From positions 1 to 32,591 of the IMG/VR virus record IMGVR_UViG_3300015262_000285: DNA of 32,591 nucleotides; one strand, written 5' to 3'. Within the stretch, counting starts at the first letter, position 1, and each line of letters starts with the position of its first letter. Source of the DNA: a virus. A program made the translations under genes and the position numbers. This document shows positions 15,149 through 22,904 of the stretch, piece after piece. Below the pieces are notes generated by a model that was not told the origin of the DNA, searched no databases, and saw only the letters and a program-made list of their open reading frames with translations.

Positions 15149-16324
15149 CTACGCGGCGATGCGCGAGGCGAAGTCGGCCAGGTAGCGGTCGGTGATGCGC
15201 TGCTGGAATTTCAGGTTTTCCAGCGGCGGCACGGGCGTGTAGTCGTAGTCGATGGCCAGCTTGCCGTCTTTCAGCGCCGTCTTGTCGTTGTATTGCTCGT
15301 CATACCAGGCGTGGCCGTCGATGATGTAGCCCTGCAATTTCAGGTCGCGGAACTTGGCGTTGATGCTTTCCAGCAGGTCGCGTACCAGGGACGGATGCAA
15401 GGGCAGATCGACAAAGGAAAAATGCGCCTCGGCGATGGTGTCGGCCAGCACCTGGGCCGTGCGCGTGTAGCTTTCGAAATAGAAGAAGCCGCCCGGCGCC
15501 TCGCAGGTGCGCGAACCCCAGAAGCGGTAGCCGCCCATGTTAATCAGGGTGGTCACTTCCTTGGCGTTGAGCACGCCGGCATCGGTGGCCGGGTCTTGCA
15601 GGTCGAAAAACACATCCTTGGTAATGCCGGTCGGGCCATTGACGACGACATTCGACAAAGTCTTGTGCCAGCCTGTTTCCTCGTCAATCTTGGCGCGCAG
15701 GCCCATGGCATAGGCCACGGCGGAAATGCTGGCCTCTTCGTCGGTGGCGGTATTCCAGTTGACGAAGTCGGGCCAGATGACCATCACTTCGCGCTGACCG
15801 AACTGGCCACGATAGGTGGTGGCCGCCGTGACGGTGGCGCAGCCATAGGCGGACGCATACACGAAGGCGCGCAGGCGCTGTGCCACGCTGGCCAGGGCAT
15901 TGGTGACGGCCTGGGTGTCCAGCCCCGGCGCGCCCAGGATGCGCGGTTTCACGCCGAGTTTACTTTGCGCGGCCAGCAGCGCCTGGGCGCCCAGGTACTT
16001 GCCATCGGGCGATACGCCGCCCACGGCGTTGCTGGTGGTTTCCGCCTCCGTTTCACCTTCGGCCACGCGCACCACGACCGTCAGCGGCTTGGTCTGCGCG
16101 GCGATGGCCGCCAGGCTGCGGTACAGGGTGCCGGTCTTGCCGGCCTTGCCCATGGCGGCCAGCACGTTGGTGACGAGCACGGGCGTGTCGAGCGGGAAGG
16201 CGGCCGGGTCGGCATCGTCGGCCGTGGCGATCAGGCCCAGCACGGCGGTCGATACGGTACGGATCGGGCGCGAACCCTCGTTGATTTCAATGACGCGCAC
16301 GCCATGGTGGTAGTCGGTGGCCAT
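15149..16324 (-). CDS. FI: Contractile tail sheath protein FI
   Basis: A 391-aa sheath protein (P2 FI is 396 aa). Recognisable stretches are Y-H-H-G-V-R-V-I-E-I-N-E-G at the N terminus, the I-A-T-A-D-D-A-D segment, and the conserved C-terminal half (W-G-S-R-T-C, Y-T-R-T-A-Q-V-L-A-D-T-I, P-S-L-V-R-D-L-L-E-S-I-N). The longer frame to 16591 is discarded because AGGAGA sits six bases before ATG 16324 and because the extension overlaps G. It surrounds the FII tube and contracts on infection. Confidence 0.95.
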   Translation of the reverse strand: MATDYHHGVRVIEINEGSRPIRTVSTAVLGLIATADDADPAAFPLDTPVLVTNVLAAMGKAGKTGTLYRSLAAIAAQTKPLTVVVRVAEGETEAETTSNAVGGVSPDGKYLGAQALLAAQSKLGVKPRILGAPGLDTQAVTNALASVAQRLRAFVYASAYGCATVTAATTYRGQFGQREVMVIWPDFVNWNTATDEEASISAVAYAMGLRAKIDEETGWHKTLSNVVVNGPTGITKDVFFDLQDPATDAGVLNAKEVTTLINMGGYRFWGSRTCEAPGGFFYFESYTRTAQVLADTIAEAHFSFVDLPLHPSLVRDLLESINAKFRDLKLQGYIIDGHAWYDEQYNDKTALKDGKLAIDYDYTPVPPLENLKFQQRITDRYLADFASRIAA

Positions 16325-16355
16325 AGGGCTCTCCTGGTGAGTGGTGAATGGGGCG

Positions 16356-16862
16356 TTACTGGGTGCTGGCGGCCGGTGCCAGCGCCATGCCGGCGGCATC
16401 ATCGAAGGCGCGCCGCGCCTCGCCGGACAGGGTGGCGGCGATGCGCGCGTATTCGGCATTGACGGCCGCTTGCAGCGCCTCGATGTCCTGCGCGGCGGCA
16501 ACCGTCGGGCAGGTGGTGATGTCGAGCAGCCAGGTGCGTGCGGCCGCGATGGCTTGCACGGTATCGGCGTCGCCATCGGCCATGGCGGCAAAGCCGATGC
16601 CGGCCAGGCGGTTCAGGATGGCGTCGCGCGTCGTCCGGGCCGCATCAAGGTGGGCGCTGGCGATATCGCGGAACGCGATGGCGGGCGCCTTGGTGATTTT
16701 CAGCTTGCCTTTGACAAAATCAAAGGTGGCGCCCACGGGGCGCGCCATCGCGGCGTGGAAATTGCTCAACGGGACTTCCATCACGTCGTCGGGCACGCCG
16801 TTCGGGTAGTCGATATCGAATGGATAAAACGTTTTTGCGGAAGGGGAGTAACGGGTGGTCAT
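16356..16862 (-). CDS. G: Tail fibre assembly protein G
   Basis: A 168-aa protein directly downstream of the tail fibre gene, the place of P2 G. The N-terminal part (F-Y-P-F-D-I-D-Y-P-N-G-V-P-D-D-V-M-E-V-P) has the pattern of phage tail-fibre assembly chaperones, and the C-terminal half is a long helical alanine-rich region (A-A-V-N-A-E-Y-A-R-I-A-A-T-L-S). AAGGA six bases upstream supports ATG 16862. Function by family and position: folding and attachment of H. Confidence 0.75.
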   Translation of the reverse strand: MTTRYSPSAKTFYPFDIDYPNGVPDDVMEVPLSNFHAAMARPVGATFDFVKGKLKITKAPAIAFRDIASAHLDAARTTRDAILNRLAGIGFAAMADGDADTVQAIAAARTWLLDITTCPTVAAAQDIEALQAAVNAEYARIAATLSGEARRAFDDAAGMALAPAASTQ

Positions 16863-16870
16863 AGGTTTCC

Positions 16871-18832
16871 TTAGCGTCCGATGGCGATCCATGGGGTGGC
16901 TGTGCTTGGGCTGCTGGATGCCCCCACAAAGCCGATGGGCGATTGGCTCTTCCACCAGGCCGAGACTGGCGATGTGCCGGGACTGGAAGCACCGACGAGC
17001 ACCATGTGCAGCGTCGTAAAGGCGATGGTGAAGCTGACCGCGACATCCGCGCCAGGCGTGGCCGGGGAAATGAACGTTCCCCATTGCAAAATGAGGCCAC
17101 TCGGCAGTTTCTGATAGCCCGACGCGCCAGTGCTGGCGCCAAATGACGCGGAGGCCGAGAGGGTGCCCGTGCCGATGGCCGCCCATTCATTGGCGCCGAT
17201 GACAACAAATGTCAACGAGTCGCCCCCAGCTACTTTGACGTTTGCGGTGACGCCGCCGTTGATCTGAATGGTATTGGCACCTTGCGCGGCGCATGTCACC
17301 GGCATGGAGGCGATCCCGCCCTGGTTGGAATAGGTGATGCTGGACCCCGTGGGCAGGCCGGCGACGGACGGGAGGTTTAATGTAAAGCCGCCCGTGCCAA
17401 AGGTATAGACGAAGCCGCCCACCTGTTCGGCGGTGAGCGTCGCGGCTGCGGAAAAGCCGAACGATGCCGAATGCGTGATGCCGCTGCGTTTCAGCGCTTC
17501 GGTTGTGGCGATTCTGGTGCTGACGTCAAAGCGCGCAGGTGTCGGCGCAACGTTATTGAAATAATTGGCAAAGTCGGCATTGCGCCACAGCTCGGCGGTC
17601 GAGTCGATGACTTGCCAAACTTTTACCCCGGTCGCCATGAGGGTGAGAAATTGCCCTGGCTTGATCGTGATGCTCTGCACATTGCCGACATCAAATCCAA
17701 TGTTTACGCCTGGCGCGGCAAGAATGGTGCCGCTATTGAAAAGTCCGAAGAACTTGACGCACTTGCCGGAATTGTGGGGAATGCCCAGCGATACCGGGTC
17801 GGGAATGGTGATGGCCTTGTCCGCATAAGGGAAGTACAGGGCGCAACCGATATCCTCGGCGGTGAGCGTGCGACTTTCAATGACGTCGTTATACCGCACC
17901 ATGTTTCCTTGCGCGCGCTGCACATAATCGGTGTTAGCCAGCTTGCTCGACGCGTCAAACTTTGGTGGCGTCGCCACCTCCTTCATGCTGTATTGCGGAT
18001 GCGGATCAGCCGCCGCTGCGTGCTTGGCCAGTTGCTGGTCGCCATAGGTGCGCGCGCTGGTGTCTTGCTGATCGACATAGGCGACCTTGGCCAGCAGCGG
18101 GTGCGGATCGGCCGCAGCCTGGTGCTTGGCAAGTTGCTGGTCGCCATAGGCGCGCGCGCTGGAGTCCTGCTGATCGACGTAGACGACCTTGGCCAGGAGC
18201 GGGTGCGGATCGGCCGCAGCCTGGTGCTTGGCCAGTTGCTGGTCGCCATAGGCGCGTGCGCTGGAGTCCTGCTGATCGACATAGGCGACCTTCGCCAGAA
18301 GCGGATGCGGATCGGCGGCGGCCAGGTGCTTGGCCAGTTGCGCGTCGCTGTAGGCGCGCACGGTAATGTCCTGGTCATCGACATATTTACGGGTGGCCAG
18401 GATGACGGACGGGTCGATTTTCAGCTCGATGGCGGCCGTGCTGGCGACGATCAGGACGATGCGCACCACTTGCGTGCGCCCGCTACCTTCAAGCATCAGG
18501 GGCTTGTAGCTGGGTGGGCAATTGGCCACCGCGCACAGGTCGCCGGCCTCGTCGTAGATGCCGATTTCGCGTATCCACCAGCCGCCCACGTCCTCGGGCA
18601 AGACTTGCTCGACGATGATCTGGCTGGGGTTGGCCGGGTCGATGCTCAGCTGGTTCAAGCCGGCGCGGCGCACCTCGCGCACCAGCGCCTTTTGCGTGCG
18701 TACGGGCGTCGGTAGAGTGCCGTTACCGTCGCCCACGGCCATGTTTTTCAGTTTCAGGGTGTGACCCAGGGCGATGGCGTTGGCCAGCTTGGCCTCGCCC
18801 ACTTCGGTCAGGATGGCAAAGTATGTGCTCAT
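16871..18832 (-). CDS. H: Tail fibre protein H
   Basis: A 653-aa receptor-binding fibre. Residues 1-145 form the conserved P2 H-like baseplate-attachment domain (T-Y-F-A-I-L-T-E-V-G-E-A-K-L-A-N-A, then V-G-D-G-N-G and E-V-L-P-E-D-V-G-G-W-W-I-R-E-I-G-I-Y-D). Residues 147-282 are four tandem 34-residue repeats with the A-D-P-H-P motif. The C-terminal third is glycine/serine/threonine-rich and ends P-W-I-A-I-G-R. ATG 18832 overlaps the I stop (ATGA); the in-frame extension into I is not used. The C terminus is the likely host-range part. Confidence 0.93.
   Translation of the reverse strand: MSTYFAILTEVGEAKLANAIALGHTLKLKNMAVGDGNGTLPTPVRTQKALVREVRRAGLNQLSIDPANPSQIIVEQVLPEDVGGWWIREIGIYDEAGDLCAVANCPPSYKPLMLEGSGRTQVVRIVLIVASTAAIELKIDPSVILATRKYVDDQDITVRAYSDAQLAKHLAAADPHPLLAKVAYVDQQDSSARAYGDQQLAKHQAAADPHPLLAKVVYVDQQDSSARAYGDQQLAKHQAAADPHPLLAKVAYVDQQDTSARTYGDQQLAKHAAAADPHPQYSMKEVATPPKFDASSKLANTDYVQRAQGNMVRYNDVIESRTLTAEDIGCALYFPYADKAITIPDPVSLGIPHNSGKCVKFFGLFNSGTILAAPGVNIGFDVGNVQSITIKPGQFLTLMATGVKVWQVIDSTAELWRNADFANYFNNVAPTPARFDVSTRIATTEALKRSGITHSASFGFSAAATLTAEQVGGFVYTFGTGGFTLNLPSVAGLPTGSSITYSNQGGIASMPVTCAAQGANTIQINGGVTANVKVAGGDSLTFVVIGANEWAAIGTGTLSASASFGASTGASGYQKLPSGLILQWGTFISPATPGADVAVSFTIAFTTLHMVLVGASSPGTSPVSAWWKSQSPIGFVGASSSPSTATPWIAIGR
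17987..18394 (-). repeat. Four tandem 102-bp repeats in tail fibre gene
   Basis: Four consecutive units of 34 codons each encode (K-V-x)-Y-V-D-(D/Q)-Q-D-(x)n-Y-(S/G)-D-(A/Q)-Q-L-A-K-H-x-A-A-A-D-P-H-P. The two central copies are nearly identical in DNA, and the outer two are more diverged. Copy number could vary by recombination or slippage and change fibre length. DPHP(QY) repeats are known in other phage fibres. Confidence 0.9.
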
Positions 18833-19449
18833 GGATAGATGGTCAGGGTGTCGATGGTATGGGATGCGCCGGCCTGCAAGAGCGTGCCGCGCACTTCGAT
18901 GGTTTCCGCGATCCAGGGATACACGGTCATGCTGTCGCCGTGGTAGGCGCAGGCGCCCGCGTAGACGTTGCCGCGACTTTCCAGATAAATGGCCAGGCCC
19001 GTCATGTGGCGGCTGACGGGCTTGGCGTCGGCGATCAGGCGTTCCATTTCCTGGAACATGGCGTCGGTGATACCCGTGTCCAGTACGCCCACGTCGAGAC
19101 GGAACGTGCCCGGCACGCCCGGCGGCGTGGTCTGCCACCATTCGGTAATACGGATCAAATAGCCCAGGGACTCCACCACGCGGCGCACGGCGGCAATCGT
19201 GCCCTTGTGCTTGTGGATGAAATAGGACGCCTTGATCGTGCCGCGCTTGGTCGATTCGGGCCAGGCGTCGTCCCAGCGGTCAACGGAACAGGCCCAGGCC
19301 AGAAACGGCAGCAGATTGACGGGGCAGCGGTCGGCGCTCCACAGGTCGCGCAGTGGCACGGGCACGTTGACCAGCTCGGCGCAGGCCACGGCAATGGCGC
19401 GCTCGAGCGCGGTGGTATTGGGCGGCAGGGTGGGCACGAGCTTACTCAT
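18829..19449 (-). CDS. I: Baseplate protein I
   Basis: A 206-aa baseplate protein (P2 I, about 176 aa). Characteristic text: L-V-P-T-L-P-P-N-T-T-A-L-E-R-A-I-A-V-A near the start and A-W-A-C-S-V-D-R-W-D-D-A-W in the middle, followed by R-R-V-V-E-S-L-G-Y. ATG 19449 is inside the J stop (8-nt overlap, ATGAGTAA); the frame's upstream start (19464) has no ribosome site. It overlaps H by four bases. It sits between wedge and fibre components. Confidence 0.9.
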   Translation of the reverse strand: MSKLVPTLPPNTTALERAIAVACAELVNVPVPLRDLWSADRCPVNLLPFLAWACSVDRWDDAWPESTKRGTIKASYFIHKHKGTIAAVRRVVESLGYLIRITEWWQTTPPGVPGTFRLDVGVLDTGITDAMFQEMERLIADAKPVSRHMTGLAIYLESRGNVYAGACAYHGDSMTVYPWIAETIEVRGTLLQAGASHTIDTLTIYP

Positions 19450-20353
19450 CGCGTACCACGACATTCAGTTTGATGGCCGTGCAGCGCGCGGCCTGGGTGG
19501 CGTTCAGTTCGATATCCGCCGCCGGGCTGGTCAAGACGACCTTGCGCACGCCTTCGACGTGCACGGCGGCGCTGCAGGCGGAACGGTAGATACTGTGGCC
19601 CAGCGGGCGGCGCGGCTGCGACACGCGCACGGCATTGGCGCGCGCGGCGTCCAGCAGAATCGGCACTTCCGGGCCGACGCCAATAAACAAGGTGGCTTCG
19701 ATCTGGTAATCGATGACCTGGGCCGCTTGCACCGTCAGGCGGTCGCCCAGGGGGCGCACGTCCTCGGCGTTGAGCGCGCGCGCCACGGTGGCCAAGAGGT
19801 CCGCGCCGGCAATGCCGGTATCGTTGTTGGCCAGCACCGTGACGGTGACGCTGGCCGGCGCGGGGCTGGTGGCGCTCGCGTCCTTGACGCGGCCGTCGCT
19901 GCTGCGGGCGTGGAATTCATACGACGCTTTCGGGCCGGCCACGGACAGGCCGTCCGGCGCTTCCTGGATGCGCAGGCGATAGGCGTCGTTATCTTCCATG
20001 ACGGCGGCCACGGGCGGCAGGGCGTTCGGATTGGCCGGCGTGATGACCAGGCGCGCCACGTTGACGTTGGCGCCCAGCTGGTCCAGGTCGCCATCGAGGG
20101 CAAACGCCAGCATGACGGCCTTGCCCGCTTCGTTGACGCGGTTGCGCAGGATGGTTTCTTGATAGCTGTTCTCTTCCAGCAGCTTGGTGGCCGGTTCCGA
20201 CTCCAGGGCCAACAGGGCCGTGACGGCCGCGCGCTCGGCTTCCGGCAGCAGGCTGACCAGGTGGGCTTTGCGTGTGGCAAGGATGGCTTCGAAGTCCAGC
20301 ACCTCGACCACGCTGGGCGCCGGCAATTGGGTCAGGTCGATAGGCGTGCTCAT
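19442..20353 (-). CDS. J: Baseplate protein J
   Basis: A 303-aa homologue of P2 J (302 aa) of the baseplate J-like wedge family. The N terminus M-S-T-P-I-D-L-T-Q-L-P-A-P-S-V-V-E-V-L-D-F-E is diagnostic. The middle has the R-I-Q-E-A-P-D-G-L-S-V-A-G-P-K-A-S-Y-E-F region. The start overlaps the W stop by four bases. Confidence 0.95.
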   Translation of the reverse strand: MSTPIDLTQLPAPSVVEVLDFEAILATRKAHLVSLLPEAERAAVTALLALESEPATKLLEENSYQETILRNRVNEAGKAVMLAFALDGDLDQLGANVNVARLVITPANPNALPPVAAVMEDNDAYRLRIQEAPDGLSVAGPKASYEFHARSSDGRVKDASATSPAPASVTVTVLANNDTGIAGADLLATVARALNAEDVRPLGDRLTVQAAQVIDYQIEATLFIGVGPEVPILLDAARANAVRVSQPRRPLGHSIYRSACSAAVHVEGVRKVVLTSPAADIELNATQAARCTAIKLNVVVRDE

Positions 20354-20694
20354 ACGACGCCGCCTTGCTTGACGGGCACGGCCATCGTGATGGCTTGGCC
20401 ATTCGCCGTGCCATCGAGCAGCAGCGCGATGGCGCCGTCCGTGTCGCGCGTGAGTTGCACGCTGGACAGTTGCAAACGCGGCTCCCAGCGGCGCAGGGCA
20501 AAGGCGGTGGCGGCGTAGATGCGCAACTGCGTGGCGCTGTTCAGGGGCTGGTCGATCAGTTCGGGCACCTCGGAGCCATAGCGGCGGCGCCGGATGCGCG
20601 AACCCGTCGGCGTGGTCAAAATGTCGGTCACTGACTGGCGCAGGTGGCCCAGGCCCGTCAGGCTGCGCCCGGTGGCGGCGTGCATGCCCATCAT
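20350..20694 (-). CDS. W: Baseplate protein W (gp25-like)
   Basis: A 114-aa gp25-like baseplate wedge protein matching P2 W (115 aa), with H-L-R-Q-S-V-T-D-I-L-T-T-P-T-G-S-R and R-R-R-Y-G-S-E-V-P-E-L-I-D. Family members have no lysozyme activity despite the old name. ATGA overlap with V on one side and J on the other. Confidence 0.95.
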   Translation of the reverse strand: MMGMHAATGRSLTGLGHLRQSVTDILTTPTGSRIRRRRYGSEVPELIDQPLNSATQLRIYAATAFALRRWEPRLQLSSVQLTRDTDGAIALLLDGTANGQAITMAVPVKQGGVV

Positions 20695-21353
20695 GCTTGT
20701 GGCCCGCCCGACTGGTCGCCGCCGGCTTTGACGCCGCCGTGCGGGTGCTTGGCCAGGCTGATGGCGCCGGCCAGCACGTCCTCGCTGGCCTTGATCGTGC
20801 CTTGCACGGCCATGGCCACGTCGCCAGCGGCGCCGGCCTTGGCGATCACGCCGCCGTTCAGGGCGGTGGCGCCGTTGACGGTGGTGCTTTGCATGACGAT
20901 CAGGTTTTTCATGACGGTCAAATCGCCCGTGCAGATGGTGCTGGGTGCGTCGGACGTCACCTTGTCGGCGGTGATGATGGCGGTGCCGCCGGGGAGTACT
21001 GCCGTCAGGGCATGGGCCGCATGGTCGTACTGCACCACGGCGCCGTCGGGGTAGTGCGTGGTGTGGATGCTGTCGCTCGATTCGGGCGCGTCAAACGCCT
21101 GCGAATACAGCGCTGGCAGGATAATGCCGCGCGTCAGGTCGCCGCCCGGGGAAAAGACGATGACCTGTTCGCCGATGGTGGGCGCCGACCAGGTGCGCGT
21201 GCTGCCGGCGCGTCGGGTGGCCCATTTCAGCCATTCGGTGGTGAGGTTAGGGCCGAGCTGGACGCGCGCCTTGGCCCCGTTGACCTCGGCGATGGTGCCC
21301 AGGCGGATCAGGTTTTGTAGCAAGCGGAGGAGGTCGGACAGGTCGGCGTTCAT
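20691..21353 (-). CDS. V: Baseplate spike protein V
   Basis: A 220-aa spike homologous to P2 V (211 aa), which pierces the host membrane. Residues 1-100 form the OB-fold (I-A-E-V-N-G-A-K-A-R-V-Q-L-G, G-E-Q-V-I-V-F-S-P-G-G-D-L-T-R-G). After that comes a beta-helix-like region (T-V-N-G-A-T-A-L-N-G-G-V), and the tip ends A-K-H-P-H-G-G-V, the H-x-H motif that binds a metal ion at the spike apex in P2. Start codons at 21353 or 21362 are both possible; no good ribosome site is visible. First gene of a separate late operon in P2; here a moron lies upstream. Confidence 0.9.
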   Translation of the reverse strand: MNADLSDLLRLLQNLIRLGTIAEVNGAKARVQLGPNLTTEWLKWATRRAGSTRTWSAPTIGEQVIVFSPGGDLTRGIILPALYSQAFDAPESSDSIHTTHYPDGAVVQYDHAAHALTAVLPGGTAIITADKVTSDAPSTICTGDLTVMKNLIVMQSTTVNGATALNGGVIAKAGAAGDVAMAVQGTIKASEDVLAGAISLAKHPHGGVKAGGDQSGGPQA

Positions 21354-21373
21354 GCAGTGCATGTTGCCGAAGT

Positions 21374-21393
21374 CCGCGTGCGGATGCACGCGG
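21374..21393. promoter_or_regulatory. GC-rich perfect dyad upstream of V
   Basis: Perfect inverted repeat with 8-bp arms (CCGCGTGC and GCACGCGG) around GGAT, about 20-40 bp before the V start and after the GIY-YIG gene. No T-run follows, so it is not a standard terminator. It could be an RNA hairpin in the V leader, a transcription pause site or a protein-binding site. Confidence 0.35.
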
Positions 21394-21435
21394 GGGCGGG
21401 TTGATAAGCGGAATAATGACTATGAAGTGATCCAC

Positions 21436-21855
21436 CTAGGCCGTGACGGCGTTCTGGCCTGGGGATCGAATCTTCCTCGTTATATGAGGAGGCCCATAGT
21501 TGCGCCCATCGTTCAGCAGGGGAACCCCTTGCTGCACTAACTCCTCTATCAATTCTCGTTCTATTAAGTCTGCTTGCGAAGTACAAACCTCAGAAACTAT
21601 AAACATTTTTGGCAGCCTATTTTGTTCCAATAGTTCAGCAATCCAGTCAGTCAGCCCATATCCGCGTTCTCCAGACAATATTTTCCGACCTTTACGTGCG
21701 AGTTTTTTTGACATAGACACATGCCAGACAAAGCGGGCTCCAGGTGAATTGCTTCGCCCAACGTATCGAATCACGTTGTCCTCTGCCATCATTACATAAA
21801 TGACCTCTTTTCCGTTTGCACATGGGGGTGTGACCTCTAGCATTGTATTTTTCAT
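21436..21855 (-). CDS. GIY-YIG nuclease-domain moron protein (139 aa)
   Basis: A 139-aa protein with a GIY-YIG-like core: V-I-Y-V-M-M (18-23), I-R-Y-V-G-R-S (29-35), P-G-A-R-F-V-W-H-V with Arg41 and His45, a later acidic helix (A-D-L-I-E-R-E-L-I) and the terminal L-L-N-D (Asn115). This order fits the family. It lacks a visible DNA-recognition module of homing enzymes. It is AT-rich compared with its neighbours V and S, has its own promoter (21891-21919), and interrupts the usual S-to-V junction. It therefore looks like a moron expressed in the lysogen. Alternatives: homing endonuclease, superinfection exclusion, DNA repair nuclease. Confidence 0.72.
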   Translation of the reverse strand: MKNTMLEVTPPCANGKEVIYVMMAEDNVIRYVGRSNSPGARFVWHVSMSKKLARKGRKILSGERGYGLTDWIAELLEQNRLPKMFIVSEVCTSQADLIERELIEELVQQGVPLLNDGRNYGPPHITRKIRSPGQNAVTA

Positions 21856-21890
21856 TTCTAGATTTGTTGCCTCTGGGTAAGATCGAGGGA

Positions 21891-21919
21891 ATATTACGCA
21901 ACTTTGAAAAATATGACAA
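21891..21919 (-). promoter_or_regulatory. Sigma70-type promoter of the GIY-YIG moron
   Basis: Leftward TTGTCA (21919-21914), 17-bp spacer, TAATAT (21896-21891); each hexamer differs from consensus at one position. The predicted start site is about 30 nt before ATG 21855. It lies in the gap between the S stop and the GIY-YIG gene. Independent promoters are typical of morons, so expression would not need the Ogr activator. Confidence 0.7.
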
Positions 21920-21951
21920 TTTTTGCTTGGCCGTCTTTGTCCCAGCGCAAT

Positions 21952-22419
21952 TTAAATCGAGTCAATATGGCGCAGCAGCGATTCGCGTATTAACGTACGA
22001 TCCGGTTCACTCAAGCCCAGCAGCGGCCGCTCCGGGTACTTGTACAGGGGGCCTTTTTTCGACAAGCGGTCTTGCTGGCCAAACTGATGCACATGCGCCA
22101 CGCGCGCCACCCAGCCAAAGAAGCCGACGTCGATCTGGTCGCCGGTCGCTTTCACTTTCAGGTGTTTGGTGGTGCGCATCTTGGCAAACATCGCCGCCTT
22201 CTGCCGCTTGATCCGTCCATTCTTCCCCTTCAATTCCTTGCGCCGCTTACGCGCCGGATACGCGGTGCCGTCCGGCCCCTGCTGCGCCTTGATGCGCTGC
22301 GCCTGACTGCGGCGCAGGTCGATGGCGACCTTGTGATTGATGGCGCGGCGCTGGGCGGGCTGCAGCTTGGCCAGCAGGGCACCGGCCCAGGCTTCCAGCG
22401 CGTGCAGGTCGTCGCTCAT
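21952..22419 (-). CDS. S: Tail completion protein S
   Basis: A 155-aa homologue of P2 S (150 aa), of the phage virion morphogenesis family. It is very basic in the middle (P-A-R-K-R-R-K-E-L-K-G-K-N-G-R-I-K-R-Q-K) and has the conserved H-V-H-Q-F-G-Q-Q-D segment and P-E-R-P-L-L-G-L-S near the end. ATG 22419 overlaps the R stop (ATGA); an upstream start at 22443 is inside R and unlikely. Confidence 0.9.
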   Translation of the reverse strand: MSDDLHALEAWAGALLAKLQPAQRRAINHKVAIDLRRSQAQRIKAQQGPDGTAYPARKRRKELKGKNGRIKRQKAAMFAKMRTTKHLKVKATGDQIDVGFFGWVARVAHVHQFGQQDRLSKKGPLYKYPERPLLGLSEPDRTLIRESLLRHIDSI

Positions 22420-22904
22420 GGCGTAGTCTCGGGCGTGCGCCATTCTGCCAGCAGCTTCTCGCCGTCATACAGCTTCCAGAACTCGTCCGCGTAGGCCGGC
22501 ATGTGCTGTATTTCGGCCAGGTGCTTGATGTCCAGGCGGCCCGCCTCGCTGGTCTTGACGGCCACGCGCTCGGTCAGTTCCAGCTTGATCGAAATATCGA
22601 CGGTTTCATGGTTGTTGAAGTCCACTTCGAAGGCGATGCCATGCTTTCGGGTTTCCTCGTTGGCCATCAGGTCGAGCTGGTGGACTTTCAGCCAGGCGAT
22701 CAGGGCCACCATGATGGCGTCAGCGTCGCCCGCGTAGTCGGTCACGATCAGGTTGAGCTTGAAGCGGTACTCGAAGGACAGCGAGGCGGTGGCACTGGCC
22801 ACCACATTACCCTCGTCGGCGAAGACCAGCAGGCGGTCGGGATCGCGCTGCAGGTCGGGGATGGCAGCGGCCAGGTGCTGGCGCAGGCTATTCGGTTTGT
22901 ACAT
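22416..22904 (-). CDS. R: Tail completion protein R
   Basis: A 162-aa homologue of P2 R (155 aa). The sequence begins Y-K-P-N-S-L-R-Q-H-L-A-A-A-I-P-D-L and contains the family region F-K-L-N-L-I-V-T-D-Y-A-G-D. ATG 22904 lies inside the 3' end of the Rz gene (17-nt overlap). The frame is open further upstream, but that would run deep into Rz. Confidence 0.9.
   Translation of the reverse strand: MYKPNSLRQHLAAAIPDLQRDPDRLLVFADEGNVVASATASLSFEYRFKLNLIVTDYAGDADAIMVALIAWLKVHQLDLMANEETRKHGIAFEVDFNNHETVDISIKLELTERVAVKTSEAGRLDIKHLAEIQHMPAYADEFWKLYDGEKLLAEWRTPETTP

Noticed and set aside
14852-16462. 536-codon open frame on the plus strand opposite FI/FII
   Set aside because: Antisense shadow of well-identified sheath and tube genes; glycine/arginine/histidine-rich translation typical of GC-rich antisense frames.
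18833-19141. Upstream extension of the tail fibre frame into gene I
   Set aside because: The conserved fibre N terminus starts at 18832 with ATGA overlap; the extension is low-complexity and overlaps I.
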